Positions 8,965-18,800 of a stretch of 43,668 nucleotides of DNA are shown here, piece by piece. The first letter of the stretch is position 1. Each line of letters opens with the position of its first letter. The notes beneath the pieces are model-generated. The model made no database searches. It saw only the letters and a program-made list of their open reading frames with translations, and was not told the DNA's origin. Source of the stretch: Natronohydrobacter sp. (GTDB lineage Bacteria > Pseudomonadota > Alphaproteobacteria > Rhodobacterales > Rhodobacteraceae); the NCBI GenBank assembly GCA_030603695.1, contig JAUVXF010000023.1:1-43668 (forward strand), written 5' to 3'. A program made the translations under genes and the position numbers.

Positions 8965-11130
8965 TCAGTTCCCGCCGAAAATCGCCCCCAGCACGCCGCG
9001 AATCGCATCCTCCAGCGGGGTCGCGCCGCCACTCTGCCCGCCAGTGGCCTGCGGCGGCACAAAGGATTGTGGCGGCTCGAACACCGGCTGTTCCGGCTGG
9101 ATCATGGGCAGGGGGCGCGGGGTTAGCCCCTCATGCACGCGGATCATGGTTTCGCGCCAGATTTCGGCAGGCAATCCGCCGCCCGTCACCCCGCTAAGGG
9201 GTGAATTGTCATCATAGCCCATCCAGACGCCTGCCACATAATCAGCCGTAAAGCCGATAAACCACGCGTCACGCGCGGCTTGGGTGGTGCCTGTCTTGGC
9301 CGCGACTTCCCAGCCATTCAGGCGCGCGCGCTGGCCTGTGCCCTCTGCGACAACGCGGGTCATCATCCATGTCAGCACCTGCGCCGAACGCTCCGAGATG
9401 ACCCGATCGCCAATCCCGGTGCTGGCCCCAAACAGCGGTGCGGGATCTTCCAGCAGGCGCAGTTCGGAAATGCCATAGGGGCGCACCGCACTGCCACCAT
9501 TCAGGATACCCGCATAGGCGGCCGTCATTTCCAGCAAATTGGCCTCGGACGCGCCCAGCGCCAATGCCGGGCCTTCGGCCAGATCGCTGTGCAGGCCAAA
9601 TTGATTGGCCACTTCGCGCACCCGCGCGCGGCCCATCGCTTCGGATATGCGCACGGCGGGGGTGTTGAGAGAGCGCGCAAGCGCCTCTGTCAGGGTAACA
9701 AAGCCATGAAACTGGTTGTCATAATTGCGCGGTGACCATGGGCCAGAGCCGGGGGTATTGATGGTCAGCGGCGCATCTTCCACAATGTCGAACGGCTCGA
9801 ACCCGTTTTCCAGCGCAGCGGCGAACAGGAAGGGCTTGAAGGAAGATCCGGTTTGCCGCATGGCCTGCGTGGCGCGGTTGAACCCGCCCACTTGCGCCGA
9901 GCGCCCGCCCACCATGGCGCGCACAGCCCCATCCGCAGACATGACAACAACCGCCACTTCGGCCTCTGATCCTTCGCGCACGCGGTTTGCAAACACTTCT
10001 GTCACTGCGGCCTCTGTTGCGGCCTGAAGGCGCGGATCAAAGGTGGTGCGCATGATCACATCTTCTGTGGTGGTGCGGGTCAGAAATGCGGGGCCGGATT
10101 GCATCAGCCAATCTGCGAAATGAATCCCGCGCGGCGCTTCGGCATTTGCCGATAGCGTTGCAGGAAATGACCGGGCTTCGGCCACTTCATACTCTGTCAG
10201 ATACCCTTCCTGCTGCATCAGCCCGATCACCACATTTGCGCGATCCTGCGCGCGGCGCAGGTTGCGCGTGGGCGCATAAAGCGAAGGGGCCACCAGAAGG
10301 CCCGCCAGCATTGCGGCTTCGGACGGGCCAACATCGGCAGCAGAGCGGCCAAAATAGCGCTGCGCGGCAGCTTCAAACCCGCGCGACCCAGCCCCAAGAA
10401 AGGCGCGGTTCATGTAGATGGTCAGAATTTCATCTTTGCTAAAGCGCGCTTCCAGCGCAAAGGCATAGGGCAATTCCTGTATCTTGCGCCAGACAGTGCC
10501 CCGGCGGCAGTCTGCTTCATAGGCGGCTTCCGAGTCCCATTTTGTCGGGTCGAACCTGACACCAAGGCAAAGCAGCTTTGCCACCTGCTGCGTGATGGTA
10601 GACCCACCCGCCCCGGAAAACGCCCCGCGCCCGGATTGCATGTTAGACCGAATCGCCCCTGCTATCCCACGCGGTGATACGCCCAGATGCCAATAAAAGC
10701 GCCTGTCTTCGGTTGCGATGATGGCATTCTTCAAATGCGGCGAGACTGTTTGCGCGGTGATGATGCCGCCAAATGTTTCGCCGCGCCATGCAAAGACATT
10801 GCCATCTTTGTCCAGCATCGTGACAGAACCGCGCGCGCGCGCATCCAGCAATTCCGAAAGCGGCGGCATGGTCATGTAAAAATAAGAGGTCGCCAGCAGT
10901 AACAGCATGCCGACAGTCGCGCCCAGGCGCCATGTAACACCCCAGATAAGCCGCCACACAAGGCCGATTGTGCCGCGAATGAAGCGCACCAATATGTTGC
11001 CCTCCTTGCGCTTTGGCGCAGACTTGGGCTGCCGTGCCGAGGTTGTCTTTTGGGGCGCCCCTGTTTTGCGCGTTGGCGCATTGCGCCGATCCGCCACCAA
11101 TTTGCGCCCGTTGCCGCCCGAACTGCCCAT
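8965..11130 (-). CDS. Class A penicillin-binding protein (PBP1A-type)
   Basis: A 721-residue bifunctional peptidoglycan synthase with glycosyltransferase and DD-transpeptidase activity. A basic, disordered cytoplasmic tail (1-55) precedes one membrane anchor (about 62-88). The glycosyltransferase domain (about 105-280) has the catalytic Glu in ATEDRRFYWHLG, GGSTITQQ, and EILTIYMNRAFLG. The transpeptidase domain (about 365-640) has SxxK in TGSSFKP, SxN in SLNTP and KTGTT. The C-terminal tail is Pro/Gln rich. The start at 11130 gives the usual family architecture. It is a single-gene unit convergent with the zinc-ribbon gene. It may be redundant with other PBPs outside the window. Confidence 0.93.
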   Translation of the reverse strand: MGSSGGNGRKLVADRRNAPTRKTGAPQKTTSARQPKSAPKRKEGNILVRFIRGTIGLVWRLIWGVTWRLGATVGMLLLLATSYFYMTMPPLSELLDARARGSVTMLDKDGNVFAWRGETFGGIITAQTVSPHLKNAIIATEDRRFYWHLGVSPRGIAGAIRSNMQSGRGAFSGAGGSTITQQVAKLLCLGVRFDPTKWDSEAAYEADCRRGTVWRKIQELPYAFALEARFSKDEILTIYMNRAFLGAGSRGFEAAAQRYFGRSAADVGPSEAAMLAGLLVAPSLYAPTRNLRRAQDRANVVIGLMQQEGYLTEYEVAEARSFPATLSANAEAPRGIHFADWLMQSGPAFLTRTTTEDVIMRTTFDPRLQAATEAAVTEVFANRVREGSEAEVAVVVMSADGAVRAMVGGRSAQVGGFNRATQAMRQTGSSFKPFLFAAALENGFEPFDIVEDAPLTINTPGSGPWSPRNYDNQFHGFVTLTEALARSLNTPAVRISEAMGRARVREVANQFGLHSDLAEGPALALGASEANLLEMTAAYAGILNGGSAVRPYGISELRLLEDPAPLFGASTGIGDRVISERSAQVLTWMMTRVVAEGTGQRARLNGWEVAAKTGTTQAARDAWFIGFTADYVAGVWMGYDDNSPLSGVTGGGLPAEIWRETMIRVHEGLTPRPLPMIQPEQPVFEPPQSFVPPQATGGQSGGATPLEDAIRGVLGAIFGGN

Positions 11131-11267
11131 GTCTCAAACCTGCTTGCCGGGTGCTTCCCGCTTTAATCGCTTTTTGCGTGAATCTGCCATGTTTGCCACC
11201 AGATTACCACTGCAATCGCGGGAAGTTGTTTACCCGCACGGCAGCCAGCCATCATCATTTTGCCTAA

Positions 11268-11307
11268 TTTTTGTGCAATGCTTCTTTTTTGTGCACATTT
11301 TTGTGCA
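11268..11307. promoter_or_regulatory. Three direct TTTTTGTGCA elements upstream of glnK-amtB
   Basis: The ten-mer TTTTTGTGCA occurs exactly three times, at 11268, 11286 and 11298 (spacings 18 and 12). The first and third share the longer ATTTTTGTGCAAT and are 30 bp apart, about three helical turns. They lie about 117 bp before the glnK start in an otherwise featureless 293-bp gap. GTGCA half-sites are reminiscent of NtrC-type operators, which would suit a nitrogen-controlled operon, but the arrangement is not the standard palindrome. Regulation by NtrC is an inference. Confidence 0.45.
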
Positions 11308-11423
11308 ATTTGCCGCGTAGCCCCCGCCGCAGCGCGGCAAAACATTGAGAAATTGCCCCGCGACCACACTCATAAGCGCTGTGCGATCCTTTGGACACTC
11401 GCTCAGAAGAAAGGGGATGACCT

Positions 11424-11762
11424 GTGAAATACATTATTGCGGCAATAAAACCGTTCAAGCTGGAAGAGGTGCGCGAAGCGCTGACCTCTATCGGCGTGCG
11501 CGGCATGATGGTTACCGAAATCAAGGGTTTTGGCGCGCAGTCTGGCCACACGGAAATTTATCGCGGCGCAGAATACGCGGTCAATTTTGTGCCCAAACTG
11601 AAGCTGGAAATCGCGGTTTCTGACGCGATGGCCGATCAGGTGGTGGAAACGCTGCAAAAAACAGCGCGCACGGACAAAATCGGCGATGGCAAGATTTTCG
11701 TTCTGGACCTGGCCGCGGCCACCCGCGTGCGCACTGGAGAAACCGGCGATGACGCGCTCTGA
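11424..11762 (+). CDS. glnK: Nitrogen regulatory protein P-II, GlnK
   Basis: A 112-residue trimeric signalling protein that reads 2-oxoglutarate, ATP/ADP and (through uridylylation) glutamine, and blocks AmtB when nitrogen is ample. The T-loop GHTEIYRGAEYAVNFVPK carries Tyr51, the uridylylation site; the B-loop TARTDKIGDGKIFV binds nucleotide. The start codon is GTG with AAGGGGAT about eight bases upstream. The amtB gene begins 37 bp downstream, the classic glnK-amtB operon, so GlnK is preferred over GlnB. Confidence 0.96.
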   Translation: MKYIIAAIKPFKLEEVREALTSIGVRGMMVTEIKGFGAQSGHTEIYRGAEYAVNFVPKLKLEIAVSDAMADQVVETLQKTARTDKIGDGKIFVLDLAAATRVRTGETGDDAL

Positions 11763-11799
11763 GCCTTTGGCAGCAAGATTTCAGGAAGGACAACACAAG

Positions 11800-13152
11800 A
11801 TGCAACTGAAAACCTTACTCCCGCTTACCGCTGCGGCAGTTCTTTTGCCAAGCCTTGGGTTTGCGCAGGAAGAAAGCACTGTCGCCGAAGCACTGGAAGC
11901 GGTGGCCACGCTGAACACAGAAATGGTGTTCATCATGAACTCGCTGCTTTTTCTGGTTGGCGGCTTTCTGGTGTTTTTCATGGCGGCAGGCTTCTGCATG
12001 CTGGAAACCGGGCTTGTGCGTTCCAAGAACGCGACAATGCAGGCCACCAAGAACGTGGCGCTCTTTTCACTGGCCGCGATCGCCTATTTCATCGTCGGCT
12101 TCAACCTGATGTATCCGGGCGATGGCTGGGTGATTGAAGGCATGCTTGGCGGTTTCTCTGCCACTGTGCTGGAGCCTGTGGGCGTGACCGCCGAAGATGT
12201 CTATGACGTGACATATGCCTCTGTTGGGTCTGATTTCATCTTTCAGCTGATGTTCTGTGCCGCCGTTGCCTCTATCGTGTCGGGCGCTGTGGCCGAACGC
12301 ATCAAACTGTGGCCGTTCCTTGTGTTCGTGGTTGTGCTGACAGGCGTGATCTACCCGATTCAGGCAAGCTGGAGCTGGGGCGGTGGTTTCCTCGACGAGA
12401 TGGGCTTCTCCGATTTCGCAGGGTCTTCAATCGTGCATGCAGCAGGCGGCTGGGCCGCGCTGGCCGGGGTGCTGGTATTGGGGGCGCGCTATGGCAAATA
12501 CGGCAAAGATGGCCGTGTAACAGTCATGCCCGGTTCCAACCTGCCGATGGCAACATTGGGCATGTTCATTCTGTGGCTGGGTTGGTTTGGGTTCAATGGC
12601 GCATCTCAACTTGCAATGGGCACAATCTCTGATGTGGCCGATGTGAGCCGGATTTTCGCCAACACAAACACTGCTGCTTCTGGTGGTGCGATTGCCGCGC
12701 TTATCCTCTCTACCCTGCTTTACAAAAAGCCTGACCTGACGATGGTGCTGAACGGCGCGCTGGCTGGTCTTGTGTCGATCACAGCCGAACCGCTGGCCCC
12801 CTCGCTGGGCGCGGCAACGCTGATCGGTGCTGTCGGTGGTGTGATCGTTGTGTTCACCGTGCCGCTGCTGGACAAGCTGAAAATTGATGACGTTGTCGGC
12901 GCGATCCCGGTTCACCTGTTCGCAGGTCTGTGGGGCACGATGGCTGTCCCGCTGACAAATAGCGATGCAAGCTTTGTCACACAGTTCATCGGCATGGCTG
13001 CTATCGGCGCGTTCATGTTCACCGCATCGCTGGTGGTGTGGTTGATCCTGAAAGCGGTGATGGGCATTCGCATCAGCGACGAAGATCAGGTCACAGGGCT
13101 GGATAAAACCGAAATGGGGATGGAAGCCTATCCCGAATTCGGCAACACCTAA
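11800..13152 (+). CDS. amtB: Ammonium transporter AmtB
   Basis: A 450-residue inner-membrane ammonium channel, with a cleavable signal peptide (about 1-22, ending GFAQEES) and about eleven membrane segments. The pore residues are visible: the conserved Asp/His region FSDFAGSSIVHAAGGW and the second pore histidine in IPVHLFAGLWGT. The start at 11800 has AGGAAGGA nine bases upstream; the longer frame from 11686 would overlap glnK and lacks a signal peptide. It is regulated by the adjacent GlnK and ends just before an intrinsic terminator. Confidence 0.96.
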   Translation: MQLKTLLPLTAAAVLLPSLGFAQEESTVAEALEAVATLNTEMVFIMNSLLFLVGGFLVFFMAAGFCMLETGLVRSKNATMQATKNVALFSLAAIAYFIVGFNLMYPGDGWVIEGMLGGFSATVLEPVGVTAEDVYDVTYASVGSDFIFQLMFCAAVASIVSGAVAERIKLWPFLVFVVVLTGVIYPIQASWSWGGGFLDEMGFSDFAGSSIVHAAGGWAALAGVLVLGARYGKYGKDGRVTVMPGSNLPMATLGMFILWLGWFGFNGASQLAMGTISDVADVSRIFANTNTAASGGAIAALILSTLLYKKPDLTMVLNGALAGLVSITAEPLAPSLGAATLIGAVGGVIVVFTVPLLDKLKIDDVVGAIPVHLFAGLWGTMAVPLTNSDASFVTQFIGMAAIGAFMFTASLVVWLILKAVMGIRISDEDQVTGLDKTEMGMEAYPEFGNT

Positions 13153-13173
13153 GACTTGCACACGCGAAACGAC

Positions 13174-13203
13174 AAGGCCCCGCGCACCCTGCGCGGGGCC
13201 TTT
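13174..13203 (+). terminator. Intrinsic terminator of glnK-amtB
   Basis: A GC-rich hairpin with arms AAGGCCCCGCG and CGCGGGGCCTTT around a short loop, starting 22 bp after the amtB stop, with T's closing the 3' arm. A good rho-independent terminator. Confidence 0.8.
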
Positions 13204-13289
13204 GTGATGGGGGCAGACTGGTTCGATGGGGCAGACTGGCAAACATGCGCCCTGTCTTGCGCGGTTGGGAAACGTTTCGCCAGATATTG

Positions 13290-13309
13290 CGCAGGGCGGT
13301 TATGCGGGG
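13290..13309. repeat. 20-bp exact inverted match to 23192-23211 (left copy)
   Basis: CGCAGGGCGGTTATGCGGGG, whose reverse complement occurs exactly at 23192-23211 in another intergenic region. The flanks do not align convincingly. It sits just left of repeat copy B. Confidence 0.6.
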
Positions 13310-13343
13310 GGAGGGGGACGGTCAGGGCTGATTGCCCTGCGCA

Positions 13344-13500
13344 GAGCCAAGGCCGCCGCGCCTCAAACGGCCGCCCCCGGCACAGCGATTTTGCTGCAAC
13401 CTGCGCATAGACTGAGTTTCGCGCGGATTTGGCCGCTATAAAGCGCTTAGCTGCTCTGCCAGATCGTCGCACCGCGGCCGAGCGCTGCGCGGCTTTGCGC
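13344..13500 (+). repeat. Dispersed intergenic repeat, copy B
   Basis: The most diverged of the four copies, between convergent amtB and lipA. It keeps CAAGGCCGCCGCG, a GGCACAGCGATTT block, GAGTTTCGCGCGGA, CATAAAGCGCTTAG-like TATAAAGCGCTTAG, and the end block GCGCGGCTTTGCG also found in copy A. The hairpin arms seen in copies A and C are only partly kept. The rest of this 411-bp gap holds the amtB terminator and the 20-bp inverted match, and no gene. Confidence 0.7.
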
Positions 13501-13563
13501 GCCAAGCCACCGCGCCCTTATGGCCCAACCCGCCCTCGCGCCTGTCGCAACGGGTGGCGCACA

Positions 13564-14550
13564 CTAACCCTGTGCCAATTTCTCCAGCCGTGCGGCGCGC
13601 AGGCGTGCGAAATCATCGCCCGCGTGATAGCTTGATCGCGTCAGCGGCGTGGCAGAGACCATCAGGAACCCTTTGCCAAATGCCGCTTTCTCATAGGCTT
13701 TGAATTCGTCCGGGGTGACAAACCTATCCACCCGGTGATGGCGCGGTGTGGGTTGCAGATATTGGCCAATGGTAATGAAATCCACATCCGCCGCGCGCAT
13801 GTCATCCATCACTTGCAAAACGCCCTGCCTGTCCTCGCCAAGTCCTACCATGATGCCCGATTTCGTGAACATGGCGGGATCAAGCTCTTTCACCCGCTGC
13901 AACAGGCGCAGCGAATGGAAATACCGCGCGCCGGGGCGCACTTCGGGGTAAAGGCCGGGCACGGTTTCCAGATTGTGATTGAACACATCAGGCCGCGCCT
14001 CGACCACGGTTTCCAGCACCGAGGGGGCGCATTTCAGGAAATCGGGTGTCAGGATTTCGATGGTGGTATCGGGGCTGCGATGGCGCACGGCGCGGATGGT
14101 CTGGGCAAAATGTTCGGCCCCGCCATCTGCCAGATCATCACGGTCAACGCTGGTGATGACCACATGTTTCAGCCCCAGCTTTTCCACCGCATGCGCCACG
14201 CGCCCCGGTTCAAACGCATCCAGCGTATCGGGGCGGCCTGTGGCGACATTGCAAAAGGTGCAACCGCGTGTGCAAATCTCGCCCATGATCATCATGGTGG
14301 CGTGGCCCTGTGACCAGCATTCGCCCACATTGGGGCAGCCTGCTTCTTCGCAAACTGTGGTCAGCTTGTGCTCGCGCATGATCTTGTGGGTTTCGGCATA
14401 GCCTTTGCCACCGGGCGCTTTGACGCGAATCCAGTCGGGTTTCTTGGGCTGGGCCTGTACCGGGCGATGGGCTTTTTCCGGGTGCCGCTGGTCAGGCAAT
14501 TTCAGATCGCGCAAGGCTTCCCCTCCTAAAGACGCTGCATGTCTGGACAT
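13564..14550 (-). CDS. lipA: Lipoyl synthase
   Basis: A radical-SAM enzyme that inserts two sulfurs into protein-bound octanoyl groups to give lipoate (pyruvate and 2-oxoglutarate dehydrogenases, glycine cleavage). The 328-residue protein has both iron-sulfur motifs: the auxiliary cluster [13 protein letters not shown] and the radical-SAM [29 protein letters not shown] and SGIMVGLGE are further family blocks. The start at 14550 gives a normal length; the longer frame from 14679 would run into the divergent yhaO-type gene. Confidence 0.97.
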   Translation of the reverse strand: MSRHAASLGGEALRDLKLPDQRHPEKAHRPVQAQPKKPDWIRVKAPGGKGYAETHKIMREHKLTTVCEEAGCPNVGECWSQGHATMMIMGEICTRGCTFCNVATGRPDTLDAFEPGRVAHAVEKLGLKHVVITSVDRDDLADGGAEHFAQTIRAVRHRSPDTTIEILTPDFLKCAPSVLETVVEARPDVFNHNLETVPGLYPEVRPGARYFHSLRLLQRVKELDPAMFTKSGIMVGLGEDRQGVLQVMDDMRAADVDFITIGQYLQPTPRHHRVDRFVTPDEFKAYEKAAFGKGFLMVSATPLTRSSYHAGDDFARLRAARLEKLAQG

Positions 14551-14590
14551 AATGCGCGCGCGCGCGAAAAACAACGCCAGAAGCGAATGC

Positions 14591-14615
14591 CCGCCATGCG
14601 CGCCCGGCATGGCGG
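14591..14615. repeat. Inverted repeat between lipA and the YhaO-type gene
   Basis: A perfect 9-bp inverted repeat, CCGCCATGC and GCATGGCGG around a seven-base loop, in the 112-bp divergent gap between lipA and the exonuclease gene. It could be an operator controlling either gene or a hairpin in the leader of the exonuclease transcript. Confidence 0.5.
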
Positions 14616-14662
14616 CACCCTGGCCATTGCACTGCCCCGCCAAGCAGGGCAATCTGGCCGCT

Positions 14663-15892
14663 ATGGGATTTCGCTTCATTCACACCGCCGATTTGCATCT
14701 GGACAGCCCGCTGCGCAGCCTTGCGCTGCGCGATCCCGATCTGGCAGAGATGATTGCAGATGCCTCGCGCAGCGCGCTGCAAAATATCATCTCTCTCTGC
14801 CTGCGCGAGAAGGTGGATGCGCTGCTGATTGCGGGTGATCTGTATGATGGCCAGCAAACCAGCATGAAAACCGCGCGCTTTCTGGCGGCAGAACTGTCGC
14901 GGCTGGATCAGGCGGGCATTGCCAGCTTTATCATCCGGGGCAACCATGATGCCGAAAGCACCATCACCCGCGAACTGACATTGCCGCCAATGACCCATGT
15001 TTTCACAGGCCGCGCAGGGGTGGAGATCATCGCGGCCAGCCCCCGGCGCGTGGCCATCCATGGCCTGAGTTTTCGCGACAAACACGCGCCCGAAAACCTG
15101 CTGCCCAAATACCGCCCGCCCGAACCCGATGCCCTCAATATCGGGCTGATGCATACCTCTCTGGGCGGGGCTGTGGGGCATGATCCCTATGCGCCCTGCC
15201 CGCTGGCCGATTTGCAGGGCAGTGGGTTTGACTATTGGGCCTTGGGCCATATCCACAAACGGCTGGACTACCCCGCACCCCGGCACGGGCTGGCCCATGT
15301 CACCATGCCCGGCATTCCACAGGGCCGCGATATTGGCGAGCCGGGCGCGGGCAGCGTGACATTGGTGGAAATTGACGATGCTGGCACACTCACAACCCGC
15401 GCGGAAGTGGTGGCGCTGGCGGGCTTTGCGCCTGTGGTGGTGGATCTCACAGGGCTGGAGGATTGGGCGGGCCTGCGCCCGCGCATCGTTGCCGCGCTGG
15501 AGGGCGCGCGCCTGCCCTGCCCGCATCTGGTGGCGCGGCTGGAATTGCGCGGTGCCACCCCCTTGGCCGCGCGGTTGCGGCGTGACCGCGATCTGGCCTT
15601 GGCCGAGGCGCAGGATGTGGCGCGCGGGCTGGGCGGTGTCTGGGTGGAAAAGCTGGCGCTGGCGCTGGACAGCCGCACCCCTGTAGCGGGCGCGCTGGGC
15701 GATCTTGCGGCCCTGATTTCGCAAGATGTGCTGCGTAGCCCCGCCTATACGGCTGCCTTGGAAGATATGCGCCTGTCACTGGAAGCAGCCTTGCCACCAG
15801 AGGCGCGCGATGCCGTGGCCCATCTGCCCGATGCCCTGATATCTGACGGGGTGGCCGAAATATTGGCCCTGTTGCGGGGCCAAACCCCATGA
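14663..15892 (+). CDS. Metallophosphoesterase, YhaO/SbcD-type DNA exonuclease
   Basis: A 409-residue nuclease subunit of the Mre11/SbcD superfamily. The metal-binding motifs are in order: [38 protein letters not shown] and [10 protein letters not shown]-terminal region without clear motifs (about 290-409) probably contacts the partner ATPase. The ATG at 14663 is the first that starts at the family N-terminus ([12 protein letters not shown]). It overlaps the next gene as ATGA, so the two are translated together. The length and pairing fit the YhaO/YhaN branch better than classical SbcD. Expected role: processing of DNA ends or hairpins in repair. Confidence 0.87.
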   Translation: MGFRFIHTADLHLDSPLRSLALRDPDLAEMIADASRSALQNIISLCLREKVDALLIAGDLYDGQQTSMKTARFLAAELSRLDQAGIASFIIRGNHDAESTITRELTLPPMTHVFTGRAGVEIIAASPRRVAIHGLSFRDKHAPENLLPKYRPPEPDALNIGLMHTSLGGAVGHDPYAPCPLADLQGSGFDYWALGHIHKRLDYPAPRHGLAHVTMPGIPQGRDIGEPGAGSVTLVEIDDAGTLTTRAEVVALAGFAPVVVDLTGLEDWAGLRPRIVAALEGARLPCPHLVARLELRGATPLAARLRRDRDLALAEAQDVARGLGGVWVEKLALALDSRTPVAGALGDLAALISQDVLRSPAYTAALEDMRLSLEAALPPEARDAVAHLPDALISDGVAEILALLRGQTP

Positions 15893-18800
15893 GGCTGAAC
15901 CAGCTTGGCCTTCTGCGCTATGGCCATTTCACCAATCATGTGCTGGAATTTCCGCGCCCCGCCCCCGGAACGCCCGATCTGCATGTGATCTATGGGCCGA
16001 ACGAGGCCGGAAAATCCACGCTGTTTTCGGGCTGGCTGGACGTGGTGTTCGGAATTCCCGCGCGCACCGGGTATAATTTCCTGCATGACAACCGCGCGCT
16101 GCGGCTGGAAGCCAGCCTTGACACCCCGCTTGGCCCACTGGCCGTGGCGCGGGTGAAGGGCAATGCCAATACCCTGCTGGATGCGGCCACAGACAGCGCC
16201 TTGCCCGATACCACCCTTGCCGCAGCGATGGGCGGGCTGGATCGGGACGGCTATATGACCATGTTCTCGCTGGACGATGATACGCTGGAACTGGGCGGCA
16301 AAAGCATTCTGGACAGCAAGGGCGAATTGGGCAGCCTGCTTTTTGCCGCAAGTGCCGGGCTGGCGGAACTGAGCGCGGAACTCTCTGCCCTGCATGAAAA
16401 TAGCGCGCAATGGTTCAAGCCCAAGGGCCGCGCGCATGCGCTTGCAGGCCATAAGGCGCGGCTGGCCGAATTGACCAGCCAGCGCAAGGCCGCCGATCTG
16501 GCCGTCAGCGACTGGCGCAGGCTGGTGCAGGCTGTGGAACAGGCGCAAGAGGGCTATGAAAACGCCCGCATGCGCCATGCCGAAACCAAAGCGCGGCTGG
16601 ATGCGCTGCGCCGCGATCTGGACGCGCTGCCACTGCTGGTGCGGTTGCGCAAGGCTGAAGCGCGCCTTGCCAGCTTGCCCGCCCCACGCCCGCTGCCGCC
16701 CGATTGGGCCGCCACCCTGCCCGATTGGCTGGCGCAAGAGGCCGAACTGGCTGCACTTATCCCTGCCGCCCAAGACCAGATTGCCAGTTTGCAAGCGGCG
16801 TTGGCCAGCCTGCCGCCAGATGATGCCGCATCCCCGCATATCCCTCGTCTGGAAGAGGTGGAGGGCCGTTTCGGCGCTGTTGCCAAGGAATGCGCCGATC
16901 TGCCCCGCCGCCGCGCGGAACTGGCAGAGATTGAACGCGCCCAGATTGCCGCGCTTGCGCGGCTGGGCAGGGCCGATCTGACTGTGGAAGCGGCCACTAT
17001 CGCCCCCGATCTGGCCGCAGAATTGACCAAGATGATCGAGGCAGAAACCCGCCTTGCCAGCCGATTGAACAGCGCAACGCTCGAACTGGCCCGCGCGCAA
17101 ACCGCAGTGCAGGACATGCCCGCAAGCGCCCCCTTGGATGAGGGCGCGCTTGCGCGCCTGCTGCCCTTGGTCGCAGAATTGCGCCGCGCCGATCTGTTGC
17201 GCGCCTGTGCCGAGGCAGATGCCGCGCAAAACACGGCACAAGCCGCACAGGCCCAAGCATTTGCCCGGCTTGCGCCTTGGCAGGGCGACGGGCTGGCCCT
17301 CGCCGCGCTGGATGTGCCAGATGCCGAAACGCTGCACGTCTTGGAAAACGCGCTTGCACAGGCGCAAGACACAGCGCGCACCGCCGCGCAGGATTGTGCG
17401 CGGCTGGAAGACAGCACCGCCCGCCTGCAAGCGGACTGTGACACCCCCGCACCCGTTGGCGCGCAACAGGCGCAGGCCAGCCGCGCCGCGCGGCAAGCGG
17501 CTTGGGCCACACATAAGGCGCAGCTTTGCGCACAATCCGCCGCAGAGTTTGAAGCCGCGATGGCCGCGGATGACGCGGTGCAAGCCGCGCGGCTGGAACA
17601 GGCGCGGCGCGAGGAAAAGCTTGCCCTGCTGCGCCAAGAGATGGCCAGCCTTGCACAGGCACAGGCGCGGCGCGCGCGCGCGCGCACTGATCTGGCCGCG
17701 CAAGAGGGCCAGCTTGCGCAGCATTGGGCCGCACTTGGCATTGCGCCTGAAGGCCGCAGCCTGCCCGATTTGCGCGCATGGCTGGCCCGGCGCGAGGCCG
17801 CCTTGCAGGCCGATCACGATCTGGCGCAGGCCAGCGCGCAAGCACAGGCGCAGGCCACGCGGCTGGACAATGCGGCAGGCAGCTTGCGGGCCGCGCTGGC
17901 CGCTTTGGGCAGCGCCGTGGCCGGGCAGGATTACCCTCTCTTGCTGGCAGAGGCCGAGGCCCTGCTAAGCACCGCCGAAACCCTGCGCCAAAGCGCGCGT
18001 GCGCGCCGTGATCTGGCCGCGCGCATGGCAGAGGTGCAGGCGGCTCAGGCCGAACAGGCCGCATGGCAGGCCAAGTGGCAAGAGCTTTGCGCGCGCACAT
18101 GGATTGGCACCCCCGCCCCGGATGCAGCACGGATGCGCGCCACGCTTGCCGTGCTGGCGGAACTGGCCGTTCTGGCCCCGCAGGCAGAGGCTTTGCACCG
18201 CCGCATTGCCCGGATTGAAGAAGATTTGGCCAGCTTTCACGGCGACATGAAAGCACTGGCCAAAGCGCTGGATCTGGATGCGGGGGAAGATGCGCTGGCG
18301 CTCTGGCCACGCCTGCGCGCCCGCCTGCGCGATGCCCAAAGCCGCGCAACCGAACGCGTGCGGCTGGAACGCGACATCACCCAATCGCGCGCCCATCTGC
18401 ACACACTCACCCAGCGCCGCGCGCGGCTGGATACGGCCACGGCCCCCTTGCGCGCCGAATTCCCCGACACCTCGTTGCGCGGGATTGAACACCATCTGGC
18501 CGAAATGGCCCAAGCGCGCGATCTGGCCGCCGATTGTGACAGCCTGCGCGCCGATCTGGCCCAGCATCTGCGCGGGTTGCGGCTGGAAGATGAACTGGCG
18601 CGGCTGGAAAATTTCGATCCCGCCCCGGCACAGGCAGAGGCCGAAACCCTGAAAGCTACCCTTGGCGCGCAGGAAGACGCCTTGCGTGCAGCCTATGCGG
18701 TGCTGGCCAGCGCCCAACAGGCGCGCGACGGGGCCGGGGCGGATGGGGCCGCGGCGCGGCTGGAGGCAGAGCGCCAAACCCTTGTGTTGCAAATCGCGCA

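Noticed and set aside
11268-11307. CRISPR-like array from the three TTTTTGTGCA copies
   Set aside because: Units are ten bases with unequal 2-8 bp spacers; this is an operator-like cluster, not an array. No CRISPR array was seen anywhere in the window.
11308-11423. Sigma-54 promoter before glnK
   Set aside because: I looked for GG and GC dinucleotides at the -24/-12 spacing and found no acceptable match.
13149-13505. Minus-strand frame of 118 codons through repeat copy B
   Set aside because: Runs through the amtB terminator and the repeat, has no recognisable motif, and starts inside non-coding DNA.
15745-17841. Long minus-strand frame opposite the YhaN-like ATPase
   Set aside because: Antisense shadow of a gene with intact Walker and signature motifs; no motifs of its own.
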